This document shows positions 9,631 to 20,045 of a stretch of 64,000 nucleotides of DNA, piece after piece. Within the stretch, counting starts at the first letter, position 1. Every line of letters starts with the position of its first letter. Source of the DNA: Ambrosia x helenae. Taxonomy: Eukaryota > Streptophyta > Magnoliopsida > Asterales > Asteraceae. Where the stretch lies: assembly GCA_030844895.1 (NCBI GenBank), contig CM061227.1, positions 108,346,659 through 108,410,658 of the forward strand. Direction: 5' to 3'. Below the pieces are notes generated by a model. The model had not been told where the DNA came from and did no database searches. It saw only the letters and a program-made list of their open reading frames with translations. The position numbers were made by a program, and so were the translations under genes.

Positions 9631-11119
9631 TGTAACACCCCAACCGATGGCGGAAACATCGGGATGTCACGTATTGATGATTGTTCAGTAGCTCATGGTA
9701 AATAATAAATTTCAATAATTGATTTAAATACATTACATACAATTATTCTACAAGCAATTGTACATCAAAATGAAAAATACTAGTTACGTATCTTCAAGCA
9801 ATAACTCTAATCTTCAAGCAAGCTATAACCTGAAACATGTTAAGTTTGAAAATATTTTGGGTCAACAAAAGTTGGTGAGAATTACATAGGTTTTGATAAT
9901 TGAATAAAACTTGTACAATTCAAGTGTCATGGCAAGTCTAGTCCATATGTGAAAACATACTAGAAGTAAATCAAGTGCATAATCAACCCTTGTGACTGTT
10001 GTATTGTGGTCCATCCCATACGCTCATGGTTCACTCGATTATGTTATGCGATAACAATCACCCACGCTACCTATGTAGGAGGCACGTATCCGGGTGGGAT
10101 TGTCAGTCCAATAGATCTATCATTGTATACCGTCGGCTGATCAATGTTAATGATTATGCTAGAATTGTGCTTACCCTAGTCATGTTTAAGACATAATGCA
10201 ACATAGAAAAACACATAGACACTTTATGATTGAATTGCATATAGTATGTTGTAACATGTTTCACCCCAAAAATAGTGAAAAATAGAAAAGGGGCTATGTA
10301 AAACTCACCTTAGCAAAATGTTATGTCTCGTGAAAATAGAGTATGTGTTGCCCAACAATAAGGTAATAAATATGTCTAAGTCTTTCTAGTCTACAAATAT
10401 ATTCTAGGGTTTCGAATTTGGGGATAAGTGTTCGTTTGATTAATAAATAAAATGTTTGATAAATGAGAGAAATTTGATAAATAAATAAACAAAAGTCTTT
10501 TTTGTAAATTTTAAATTAAAGATGATCACAATATAAAGTTTTAAGTATGAAAATAATTTTTATAAAATTATTTTCTTAAAAATAGAATACTAAATCTATT
10601 TATTACAAATTGTCAAAATATAACTTTAATATTTAAAAATATTAAAATTACAGAATTATTAAATTAAAAATTGTATTTCTGTTCCAAATAAATAGAAATA
10701 ATTTATATAAAATTTTAGGGCAAAAATATTGAAAAATGAATTTATTATGATTTATTTATGATTAAAACTAACAAAAATTGATTAAAAATATTAAATAAAT
10801 GATTTTTTAGAAATAAAAATCATTTCAGAAAAGTTTATTGTTATAAAAACTCAGAATAATTTTTGTGGAATTTATATAATTGTTTTGATATTTTTATAGA
10901 ATTTTATAAATAAAATAGAATAAACTTGAATTATTTATTATATATATTAAATAAATAAATTTTTGAAAACTAAAAATTGTATGTTAAACTTTTTCACTAG
11001 ATTAACATAAAATAATTTTTATAGAATTTATAAAAGAGTTTTAGTATTTTATAATGGATTTTAAAAAAAATACAAAGGGTTATATATATAGATACTTAAA
11101 TAAAAAGAATTGTTTGTTG

Positions 11120-11192
11120 ATGCCATGGTTCGAACCCGGGCCCTTGGCCGGTTCGTTGGTTTTAAATCACAAGCCCAGACCAACTGGTCTGG
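11120..11192 (-). other. tRNA-like A/B-box module in family A LTR
   Basis: Read on the minus strand: GACCAGTTGGTCTGGGC (A-box-like), then about 35 nt later GGGTTCGAACC (B-box match). The spacing is tRNA-like, but no cloverleaf acceptor stem is evident, so this is not a working tRNA gene. The second LTR has it at 16029-16102. Confidence 0.6.
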
Positions 11193-11286
11193 ACCCTGAG
11201 AACGTTTAACCTATGATTAGTTTAATTATATACAATAAAAGAAATTTGATTTATATTCAATTAAAAAGAAAAAGGTTAAAACGGTT

Positions 11287-11360
11287 TGCACGGGACTCGA
11301 ACCCGCGTGCATAGACAAACAAACATCAGACACAACCACCTGATCTAGATCAGTGGTTGT
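11287..11360 (-). other. Second tRNA-like module in family A LTR
   Basis: Minus strand: TAGATCAGGTGGTTGTGTC (A-box-like), then GCGGGTTCGAGTCCCGTGC, a strong B-box inside a pairing T-stem. It lies about 95 bp from the previous module and is repeated at 16195-16272. Confidence 0.65.
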
Positions 11361-11960
11361 GTTTGATTCCAGTTTATTTAAATTATAAAACCAAATACTG
11401 AAACGTGTTCTTCCCCAAAATGAACGATCGAGCCCTAGAATCTTCAATTGATTGATTCACACAACAATAACCCAATTAATCAGAGGGTTATTGTTGTGTG
11501 AATGCCGATGGTTAAAACCCACAAGAAAAAGGGTACATACAATAACGAATCGTATAACAATTGTCCAGTCAACCCGAAAGTCAAACCTCGAACAAAAGAC
11601 TCTAGAACAGTTGAATTAACAAGAAATTGGGGATTGAGAGAGTGTATTCGACGAGTTGGGAAGAATTTGTGATGTCCAATTTATAGGGAGAGGGTTGGGT
11701 TGATGGAATTGGTAAGTTTGACCTCGAATTGAATGGGTTGGCGTGTAATCGTGTATAATTGAGACGAATTAATGATAATTGTTCGTGTGTTGTACGCGTA
11801 ATAGACCGGAAATCACAAAATCATACCAAATCTGGATCAAAACGCGTGTAATTGGCTTGATTTTGGTAAATTGACATCACAGTTGACTTTCCTAGTCAAC
11901 TGTGAAGAACTAAACTCGTTATTTAATAAATATACGCTGGGATTTATAACAAGTGTATGT

Positions 11961-12032
11961 GTAGACCAGATGGTTGAGCTTGTTTGTGTTTGTGACCCGG
12001 CTTGGGGTGCGGGTTCGATTCCCGGCCCAAGC
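11961..12032 (+). other. Third tRNA-like module, opposite strand
   Basis: Plus strand: TAGACCAGATGGTTGAGC (A box), then GCGGGTTCGATTCCCGGCCC (B box). It points the opposite way to the other two modules, giving a divergent arrangement. The second LTR copy is at 16871-16942, where one base of the B box has changed (GGTTTGATT). Confidence 0.65.
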
Positions 12033-12206
12033 ATAATATTTTTTGACATTAAAACTTTATATATATGTATATTATATATAAATAATATAGTATAAGGGTT
12101 CCAAATGCGTCACAATAATATTTAAAAGCGAATAATAATAATAATGAAACTTGACGTTTTTATTCAAAATAATTGTAACGTACAAGTATTAATGCGTAAT
12201 GTTACA

Positions 12207-12221
12207 GTCTCCCCTACTTTT
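12207..12221 (-). promoter_or_regulatory. Family A polypurine tract
   Basis: The minus strand reads AAAGTAGGGGAGAC next to the LTR start TGTAAC. Immediately upstream is a short hairpin, AACTTCG-GGA-CGAAGTT (12225-12241), also present in families B and C. Confidence 0.75.
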
Positions 12222-12903
12222 AGGAACTTCGTCCCGAAGTTGGAGTTGGAGAGTCTGGTGGAAAAAGATGTGGGTATGGAAATTTTGTGTTAGGACACGA
12301 CATGAAGAGAATAATCTTGTTTCAAATAATTTGAATAGGAGGGTAGGATTAGGTGTGTCTTGGAATCGCAAGGAGCATATGAATTTCGAGTTTTAGGAAT
12401 CCTAAAAGAAATTCATGAGTTAATGGGCTATAGAAAGACTAAGTAAACTACCAGGTAACTAAGGTTTACAATTGGTCAACTACCGGAAACCTTGATAGAA
12501 TTTCACACTACCTTAACGTACCTGTAAATTCATGATTACGTTCCGGACCGCAATCACCAATTTACCTTACATTAGGGTTTTGCGTCCTTCTATGACTCTA
12601 CCGATTGTTGAGTAGGTTCGATAGCCTCCACCAGTCGTTGAGCAGGTTGTAGGGCCTCTCCCGACTGTTGGAAGGACATGATGACCTCTACCAATCGTTG
12701 AGTAGGTTGTTTGGTAGCCAACTAACTGTTGTACAAGTAAGCAAGTATAACGAGTATGGTTTAGATATTGATATAGAAATTATTTCACATTCAAACAAGC
12801 ATGCATCCAGGTGTTATGATAATACTAGAATTTATTACTTGAATCAAAAGCGTCAATACATAGAATTAAAAAGCAGACATCATTCAAATTGTGGGGCTTG
12901 CCG
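12222..12903 (-). other. Family A 3' noncoding interior with conserved hairpin
   Basis: No ORF is supported between the end of gag and the PPT. It contains the PPT-proximal hairpin (12225-12241) and the 42-nt stem-loop at 12524-12565 with outer arms GTAAATT/AATTTAC. Both are shared with families B and C. A triplicated motif of the type cgttgagtaggtt or cgttgagcaggtt lies at 12604-12710. Confidence 0.7.
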
Positions 12904-14026
12904 TTAAGTAGCTGGAGGGTCCCTAGCAGGATTATTTGGAGCAGCAAGGGCGTTTGTAGCAGGAATTCGACAAGCATCCGCAAGATGCCCATACCTTTGA
13001 CAATTGGTACACTGACGGCAGGGCACTTGGGTTGGGTGGTGATACTGGCAGGTGTCACACTTAGGTTGGTTCCCGTTGTATTGTTTCTTGTTGGGTGGGA
13101 CAGTGGTGTCTATTGCAAAATTCCTGACCTGGCGCCTTCCATTGGTGGAGGCCTCAGTTTTGATTTCAACGGCAGGTTGGGGAGTATCCTTCGCAACAGT
13201 TTTCTTTTCCCCTTTCCGAGTCAGGGTTCCTGCCTTCACGTGGTTATCTGTTAGGGTGGCCGCCAAACGCTTTGCTTCCTCCAGAGTAGCAGGGTTCCTT
13301 CCCCACACCGTGTCTTGAATCTGCATGGGTAAGCCACCAATGTATTTTTCGATCGCAATAGGCAAAGGGGTGACCTTGTGTGGTAGCAGTAGACTAAGTT
13401 CGTGAAAACGAGTGTTGTAGGCAAGGTTTTCTCCACTATCTTGGGCAAGATCATGAAATTCATCTTCCAACTTCTTGATTTCATTACGAGGGCAGAACTC
13501 TGCCTTCATAATGTCTTTAGCTTGATCCCAAGTTAAGGCCAGTGCAGCTTCAGGTCCGCAGGTGCGCTTTTCCTCATTCCACCAAGTGAGTGTTCGTTTG
13601 TGAAGAACACTCATGGCATAACGGACCTTTAAGTTATCGGGACACTCACTGTTAATGAAGGTATTCTCAATGACCTCGAACCATTGTAGAAGTCCCGTAG
13701 CTCCTTCTTCTCCACTGAACTTAGGGGATTACAGGAATTAAAGTGCTTAAGAGTGCAAGCTGGGAGACCATTCCCGTTTCCGTTGTGGTTTCCATTACCG
13801 TTCCCGTTTCCGTTGCCTTTCCGTTCATCTGGATGACCTGAGCCAGTAAGTTAGGAACCAGAGTCGCGATCTGCTGTGCCATTTGTTGAGAAATGATCGC
13901 AGCCTGTTGGGCATCAACACCATTGTTGTTGTTGTTATTGTTGTTGTTGTGGTTGGTGTTGTGGTTGTTGCTACTTTCCTCTTGGTTTTCACCACTGTTA
14001 TTGCGAGTGCTGCGACGTGGAGGCAT
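12904..14026 (-). pseudogene. Family A Gag (frameshifted)
   Basis: Starts at the ATG at 14026 (MPPRRSTRNN), has an Asn-rich tract and a conserved TLKHFNSCNP motif, then loses frame near 13727. Translation resumes in another frame with the retrotransposon gag domain (TLTWWNEEKR, FCPRNEIKKLEDEFHDL, EKYIGGLPMQIQDTV) and one CCHC knuckle (CTNCQRYGHLADAC). It ends at 12904 soon after that knuckle. The family C Gag has a second knuckle that is missing here. About 370 codons in all. It would form capsid-like particles if intact. No pol follows. Confidence 0.85.
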
Positions 14027-14562
14027 GATCTGTAAGAGACACAATGAATGAGGTAATATAAGGAATGTAATCATTTATCCATTTATTAAAACGAATAAAC
14101 AAAAACGTTGACTTATCAAAGATTCTAGATTCTAATAACATAATGAAGACATGCTTTAGCCTATAAGTGAACACTCATCCCGAGAATTCCCAGGTAGGCA
14201 TCCGGGTCCCTCGTCTGATTGGGATACATGCGCAATGCCAGCCTAGACAGAAGACTCAGAATACAGGCGTTCACCTTCCAGATTGCACGTGTTCGTTATT
14301 AAAATCTAGAACTTCGACGAGATCTCAAGGTGGTTCAGGCTAAACCTGAGGATTTGTCCTATTAGTCTAAGAGTAGATCCAGTGATGGAGAGCAATCTTC
14401 TTGTAAGGATTAAAATAGGGATAAAAAGTAGGAGAGAGATAGAGAATATGAATAAGTAGAGAAGCAAGTAAGAGAAACAAGTACTGGTTAAATCCTATGG
14501 TTATAGACTAGATTATTTTTCTAATAACCTAATTCCCTATAACCATGGCTCTGATACCAATC
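14027..14562 (-). other. Family A leader and PBS
   Basis: 5' untranslated leader between PBS (14547-14559) and gag. The minus strand reads TGGTATCAGAGCC, complementary to the initiator methionine tRNA 3' end. The block at 14158-14280 (ttcccaggtagg, gggtccctcgtctgattggga) is also present in family B at 28212-28350, so the leader is conserved between families. Confidence 0.8.
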
Positions 14563-17112
14563 TGTAACACCCCAACCGATGGCGGAAACATCGGGATGTC
14601 ACGTATTGATGATTGTTCAGTAGCTCATGGTAAATAATAAATTTCAATAATTGATTTAAATACATTACATACAATTATTCTACAAGCAATAACTCTAATC
14701 TTCAAGCAAGCTATAACCTGAAACATGTTAAGTTTGAAAATATTTTGGGTCAACAAAAGTTGGTGAGAATTACATAGGTTTTGATAATTGAATAAAACTT
14801 GTACAATTCAAGTGTCATGGCAAGTCTAGTCCATATGTGAAAACATACTAGAAGTAAATCGAGTGCATAATCAACCCTTGTGACTGTTATATTGTGGTCC
14901 ATCCCATACGCTCATGGTTCACTCAATTATGTTATGCGATAACAATCACCCACGCTACCTATGTGGGAGGCACGTATCCGGGTGGGATTGTCAGTCCAAT
15001 AGATCTATCATTGTATACCGTCGGCTGATCAATGTTAATGATTATGCTAGAATTGTGCTTACCCTAGTCATGTTTAAGACATAATGCAACATAGAAAAAC
15101 ACATAGACACTTTATGATTGAATTGCATATAGTATGTTGTAACATGTTTCACCCCAAAAATAGTGAAAAATAGAAAAGGGGCTATGTAAAACTCACCTTA
15201 GCAAAATGTTATGTCTCGTGAAAATAGAGTATGTGTTGCCCAACAATGCCAAGTATTACCCTATAAATAAGGTAATAAATATGTCTAAGTCTTTATAGTC
15301 TACAAATATATTCTAGGGTTTCGAATTTGGGGATAAGTGTTCGTTTGATTAATAAATAAAATGTTTGATAAATGAGAGAAATTTGATAAATAAATAAACA
15401 AAAGTCTTTTTGTAAATTTTAAATTAAAGATGGTCACAATATAAAGTTTTAAGTATGAAAATAATTATTATAAAATTATTTTCTTAAAAATAGAATACTA
15501 AATCTATTTATTACAAATTGTCAAAATATAACTTTAATATTTAAAAATATTAAAATTACAGAATTATTAAATTAAAAATTGTATTTCTGTTCCAAATAAA
15601 TAGAAATAATTTATATAAACTTTTGGTGCAAAAATATTGAAAAATGAATTTATTATGATTTATTTATGATTAAAACTAACAAAAATTGATTAAAAATATT
15701 AAATAAATGATTTTTCAGAAATAAAAATCATTTCAGAAAAGTTTATTGTTATAAAAACTCAGAATAATTTTTGTGGAAATTTATATAATTGTTTTGATAT
15801 TTTTATAGAAATTTATAAATAAAATAGAATAAACTTGAATTAATTATTATATATATTAAATAAATAAATTTTTGAAAACTAAAAATTGTATGTTAAACTT
15901 TTTCACTAGATTAACATAAAATAATTTTTGCAGAATTTATAAAAGAGTTTTAGTATTTTAAAATGGATTTTTAAAAAAATACAAAGGGTTATATATATAT
16001 AGATACTTAAATAAAAAGAATTGTTTGTTGATGCCATGGTTCGAACCCGGGCCCTTGGCCGGTTCGTTGGTTTTAAATCACAAGCCCAAACCAACTGGTC
16101 TGGACCCTGAGAACGTTTAACCTATGATTAGTTTAATTATATACAATAAAAGAAATTTGATTTATATTCAATTAAAAAGAAAAAGGTTAAACGGTTTGCA
16201 CGGGACTCGAACCCGCGTGCATAGACAAACAAACATCAGACACAACCACCTGATCTAGATCAGTGGTTGTGCTTGATTCCAGTTTATTTAAATTATAAAA
16301 CCAAGTACTGAAACGTGTTCTTCCCCAAAATGAACGATCGAGCCCTAGAATCTTCAATTGATTGATTCACACAACAATAACCCAATTAATCAGAGGGTTA
16401 TTGTTGTGTGAATGCCGATGGTTAAAACCCACAAGAAAAAGGGTACTTTCAATAACGAATCGTATAACAATTGTCCAGTCAACCCGAAAGTCAAACCTCG
16501 AACAAAGACTCTAGAACAGTTGAATTAACAAGAAATTGGGGATTGAGAGAGTGTATTCGGCGAGTTGGGAAGAATTTGTGATGTCCAATTTATAGGGAGA
16601 GGGTTGGGTTGATGGAATTGGTAAGTTTGACCTCGAATTGAATGGGTTGACGCGTAATCGTGTATAATTGAGACGAATTAATGATAATTGTTCGTGTGTT
16701 GTACGCGTAATAGACCGGAAATCACGAAATCATAACAAATCTGGATCAAAACGCGTGTAATTGGCTTGATTTTGGTAAATTGACATCACTGTTGACTTTC
16801 CTAGTCAACTGTGAAGAACTAAACTCGTTATTTAATAAATATACGCTGGGATTTATAACAAGTGTATGTGTAGACCAGATGGTTGAGCTTGTTTGTGTTT
16901 GTGACCCGGCTTGGGGCGCGGGTTTGATTCCCGGCCCAAGCATAATATTTTTTGACATTAAAACTTTATATATATGTATATTATATATAAATAATATAGT
17001 ATAAGGGTTCCAAATGCGTCACAATAATATTTAAAAGCGAATAATAATAATGAAACTTGACGTTTTTATTCAAAATAATTGTAACGTACAAGTATTAATG
17101 CGTAATGTTACA
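14563..17112 (-). repeat. Family A 5' LTR
   Basis: Partner of 9631-12206, beginning TGTAACACCCC on the plus strand and ending GTTACA. It carries the same three tRNA-like modules (16029-16102, 16195-16272, 16871-16942). The differences from the other LTR include two small repeat-flanked indels and scattered substitutions, so the insertion is clearly older than family C's. Confidence 0.9.
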
Positions 17113-18158
17113 ACAGGGTTAGCTACCCAGGTTTGGTGGTTGCATTTTCTGATGATACCTATTTCGAGTAGGTCATCAACTTCTTCGTTAATGGCTTTAA
17201 CCCTGTCGGGGCCCAGTGGTCGTTTTTTCTGGGCTACTGGGCACGCGTCCTTGTAGGTGTTGAGGCGGTGCTCGGCTATGTGTCTTGGGACGCCGAGCAT
17301 ATCTGATGACTGCCAGGCGAAGATGTCTTTGTTTGCCACCAATAGTTGTTTTAGGTGTATTCTCACTTGGGGGGACAGAGTCGGCCCCAAGGTAATGGTT
17401 TGTTCGGGGAAGGCCGGGTTGAGAACCCATTCTTCTTCTCTTAGTGAGGGTGGCGTTGGCGGCGCAGTGTCTTCAGCCGGCTCAGTTGTCATGAGGCATT
17501 CTTGGTTGCCTCGGATGTATGCAATCCTCGTGGGTGTTGGAAAACCCATGGTTTGGTGAGGAGTTGATGCGGTGGAGTAGAAGTTTGCCAGACCTTGTCT
17601 ACCCAGCAGTATGTCGTATGAGGAGTTGGCTGGGATAACGTGAAAGGTGCAAATTTCTGAGCAGGGTTGTGTCCCATCGTCGAGTGTGACTGTAAAGTCG
17701 AACTTACCAATGGGGTGGATTACCTCGTTGAAAAAACCTGCAATGGGTGCATCTGGTTGCAGGCGTGCTTTTTCTTCATCGTCATGTTGGTCGAAGCACT
17801 GTTGGTACATGATGTCGAAGCTGCTTCCGCCGTCGCACATCATCTTGTAAGTTCGGTAATGTCCGAAGAGTGTTGTGATGGTGAGTGGGGTTGTTGACTT
17901 TGCGCCCCCTGGTATTATTGGGAGGATGACTTGAGCCTCCCTCCAATTTCCGAGTATTGCGGCTTCTGGTTGTTGCGACGTGTTCACCATGTCAGAGAAG
18001 TTTGTTTTCCGCTTGGTGTTGCGCGTCATGTTGTACTGTCGGTTGTATGCCCCGCGGATGTGGTATGTTTTGATGTCTTTAATGGCCTTGGCGGGTTCGT
18101 CTGGCGGCGTGCGCCGGCGCGGACATTCTTGACCAGATTGGCCAACTTCCCGGAGCAT
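17113..18158 (-). pseudogene. Tat protease and start of RT
   Basis: Open frame of the Tat element pol up to the family A insertion. MMCDGGSSFDIMY (Asp at about residue 109) is the aspartic protease motif in the DGGS form usual for Tat elements. A linker follows, then the RT N-terminus (HRLNTYKDACPVAQKKRPLGP, EVDDLLEIGIIRKC), stopping at VANPV where the insertion falls. Translation resumes at 9624 with MVLKKNGSWRM. It is out of frame with the Gag zinc-knuckle segment just upstream, so a frameshift separates them. Confidence 0.85.
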
Positions 18159-19166
18159 AAGGCCGCCTCGATCTCCATCTTGAGGCTGTAGCAGTTATCG
18201 GTGTCGTGACCCACGTCTTTGTGGAAATCACAGAATCTGGTGGTGTAAACGTTTTTTCGTTTTGTACCCATGGGTTTTGGGATTTTGAAGGTTACCTCTC
18301 TAGTTGAGAGGATTTGTGACAGCACATGGGATGGTATTTTTGTAAGGGGGTCCAGTCTTGGTTCCGGCGGCCGCTGTTGCGTTGGTCGCGCGTTTGTTTG
18401 TTTCCAATTAAGTTTTGAGCGTCGCCGGAGGTTGAGTATCGGCCTTCGTCGGTGGAACCTGAGATGCGGTTCCAGACAGATGCTCGGTTGTTGCCGCGGC
18501 TGCGGCTGTTGCTGGAGCTCCCACGTTGGTTTTGGCGCATTGTTTTTTGGTTGCCCGCATATAGCTTGGAAATGCGGACAACTTCTTCCCAGGAATCTGG
18601 GACGCCATCTTTCCCTTGAAGGGTGTGTTGGAGGCCGTCGTCGTTGACGTTCGCTAGGAAGGAGGTCCGAGTTGCCTCGTCCCCCGTTCCTTACTGGAGT
18701 GCTTCTTTATTGAACCGCACGATAAAGTCCTCGAGCGGTTCAGTGTCTCTCCGTTTGCACAGAGAGATCTGGCTTTTGTCGCTCTTGTGGCAACGCTGCT
18801 GGCTGAAATGGAGCGAAAATTTGTCGATCAGCTGCTCATAGTTGTCGATGCTTCCGATGGGGAGGCTATCAAACCATACCCTGGCAGCTCCAGTAAGTGT
18901 CTGAGCAAACGTGTGGCACCAGACGAGTAGGGTTCATCCAATGACGGCCCCGACTTGATTAAAGATGCCGAGGTGGTCGTCGGGGTCGGTAAGACCGTCA
19001 TATATTTTGACGTTGGTCGGAAGGCGTTGTCGTGGCGGGATTGGTGCTTGAGATATGCGCCGGGTAAATTTGGACTTGTCTGCGAAGGCCGTTGGCCTGT
19101 AGGGGAGTGACAAGCTTGTGGTGGCGTCGTCGTTGTATATATTTAAGCGTTCTCGCCTGTAATATG
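18159..19166 (-). pseudogene. Tat Gag, C-terminal part
   Basis: Continues the Gag interrupted by the copia insertion at 19167: KIYDGLTDPDDHLGIFNQ, then AARVWFDSLPIGSIDNYEQL and a region rich in Arg/Ser/Gly. It ends with a CDFHKDVGHDTDNC zinc-knuckle-like motif near 18232-18193, typical of Tat Gag. There are stops near 18934 and 18690 and a frame change before pol. A 5-bp duplication atatg (19162-19166) marks the copia junction. Confidence 0.82.
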
Positions 19167-19872
19167 TGTTGGGAATCATGGTATCGTATACACAGCGGAA
19201 GCGGTTTATATTTATTAGAAAAATCGATTATATACATTATATAATATTAGCCGATTTATATGAATAAATATATATTTAATTTTATTAATCCGATTAATAA
19301 AATATTCCCAATCAGGATCTCAGTTAAACGCGTATAAACAAATAAATAATAAAACAACCATAGGGGGTTTAGTGATCAACCTTTGACGACTACACCAGAA
19401 TTGTAACACGCGGGTTACAACGAATCCTTGCTAGTAGGAAGTTCACACCGTGCATGAACCAACCGGGAAGCAACACTTGCAAGAAGGAAGGTGGTGGCTT
19501 GTGGTGGTTGATGGCCGAACAAAAGAAGAAGAAGGCGGCGGCCTTCTTTCCTTGGGTGGCGGCCGCTAATCACAAGAAAGAGGCAAGGGATTAGTTGTTT
19601 TGATAAAAGTGTGATTAGGGTTTACTCCTTAACCCTCCTTTTATAAGACAACAACTTGCAATAAACCCCCTTGCTAAATATCTTAATACTCTTTAATATT
19701 AATCTTATTAATATTAAGTCCCTCAAGACTAAAACAATTATTTCATAAATAATAATTCACCAACGCGTAAACTTATCTGATTCGTGTACCAACGTGTAAC
19801 TCTTCGGATCGTACGGGTCGGGTTACGTTGACCTCGACTTTTAATTACATCGGACATACCATATGTCCAACA
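19167..19872 (-). repeat. Copia 3' LTR
   Basis: Nearly identical to 37381-38090; only a handful of substitutions and a 3-4-bp indel were noticed. The adjacent PPT reads CCAAGTGGGAGAT on the minus strand (19873-19885). Confidence 0.9.
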
Positions 19873-20045
19873 ATCTCCCACTTGGACGATTTTAATTAAA
19901 TGAGTCAACGTGCGCAGAGTTGGACGCCTAGCTGCATCGCATTGCACCCAAACCAGTATGACACTTTACAGTCGTAACTAGTTCTTTGAGTTCAAGTAAC
20001 GCTTTACTTAACCAAATACTATAGCCCTGATAATTATATCAATAA
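19873..20045 (-). other. Copia PPT and 3' noncoding end, first part
   Basis: Begins with the PPT. The rest has no ORF. It is separated from the remainder of the copia 3' noncoding region (23416-24116) by the solo LTR. Confidence 0.6.

Larger units (their letters stand above)
9631..12206 (-). repeat. Family A 3' LTR
   Basis: Near-identical to 14563-17112. It has a roughly 44-bp stretch (about 9753-9797) absent from the other LTR and lacks about 21 bp present near 15247. Both indels sit at short direct repeats (caagcaat, caata). The LTR includes three tRNA-like modules (11120-11192 and 11287-11360 on the minus strand, 11961-12032 on the plus strand) and a very AT-rich 10400-11100 block. ORFs in it have no support. 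Confidence 0.9.
9631..17112 (-). mobile_element. Gag-only Ty3/gypsy element, family A (TR-GAG-like)
   Basis: Inserted in the Tat RT codons for NPV/MVLKK. The target duplication is imperfect (actgg at 9626-9630, acagg at 17113-17117). LTRs of 2576 bp (9631-12206) and 2550 bp (14563-17112) begin TGTAACA and end TGTTACA. The initiator-Met-type PBS at 14547-14559 and the PPT at 12207-12221 place it on the minus strand. The 2356-bp interior encodes only a Gag, with no protease, RT or integrase. This fits the terminal-repeat-with-gag (TR-GAG) class of nonautonomous elements, here with unusually long LTRs. Gag and leader similarity tie it to family C. Confidence 0.9.

Noticed and set aside
11120..12032. 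Genuine tRNA genes
   Set aside because: A and B boxes are present but no acceptor-stem pairing or convincing anticodon arm; copies lie at identical places in both LTRs.
11871..12095. 74-codon frame repeated at 16780-17004
   Set aside because: LTR sequence crossing the tRNA-like module; repeated only because the LTRs are repeats.
18270..18647. 125-codon plus-strand frame
   Set aside because: Shadow of the Tat Gag on the other strand.
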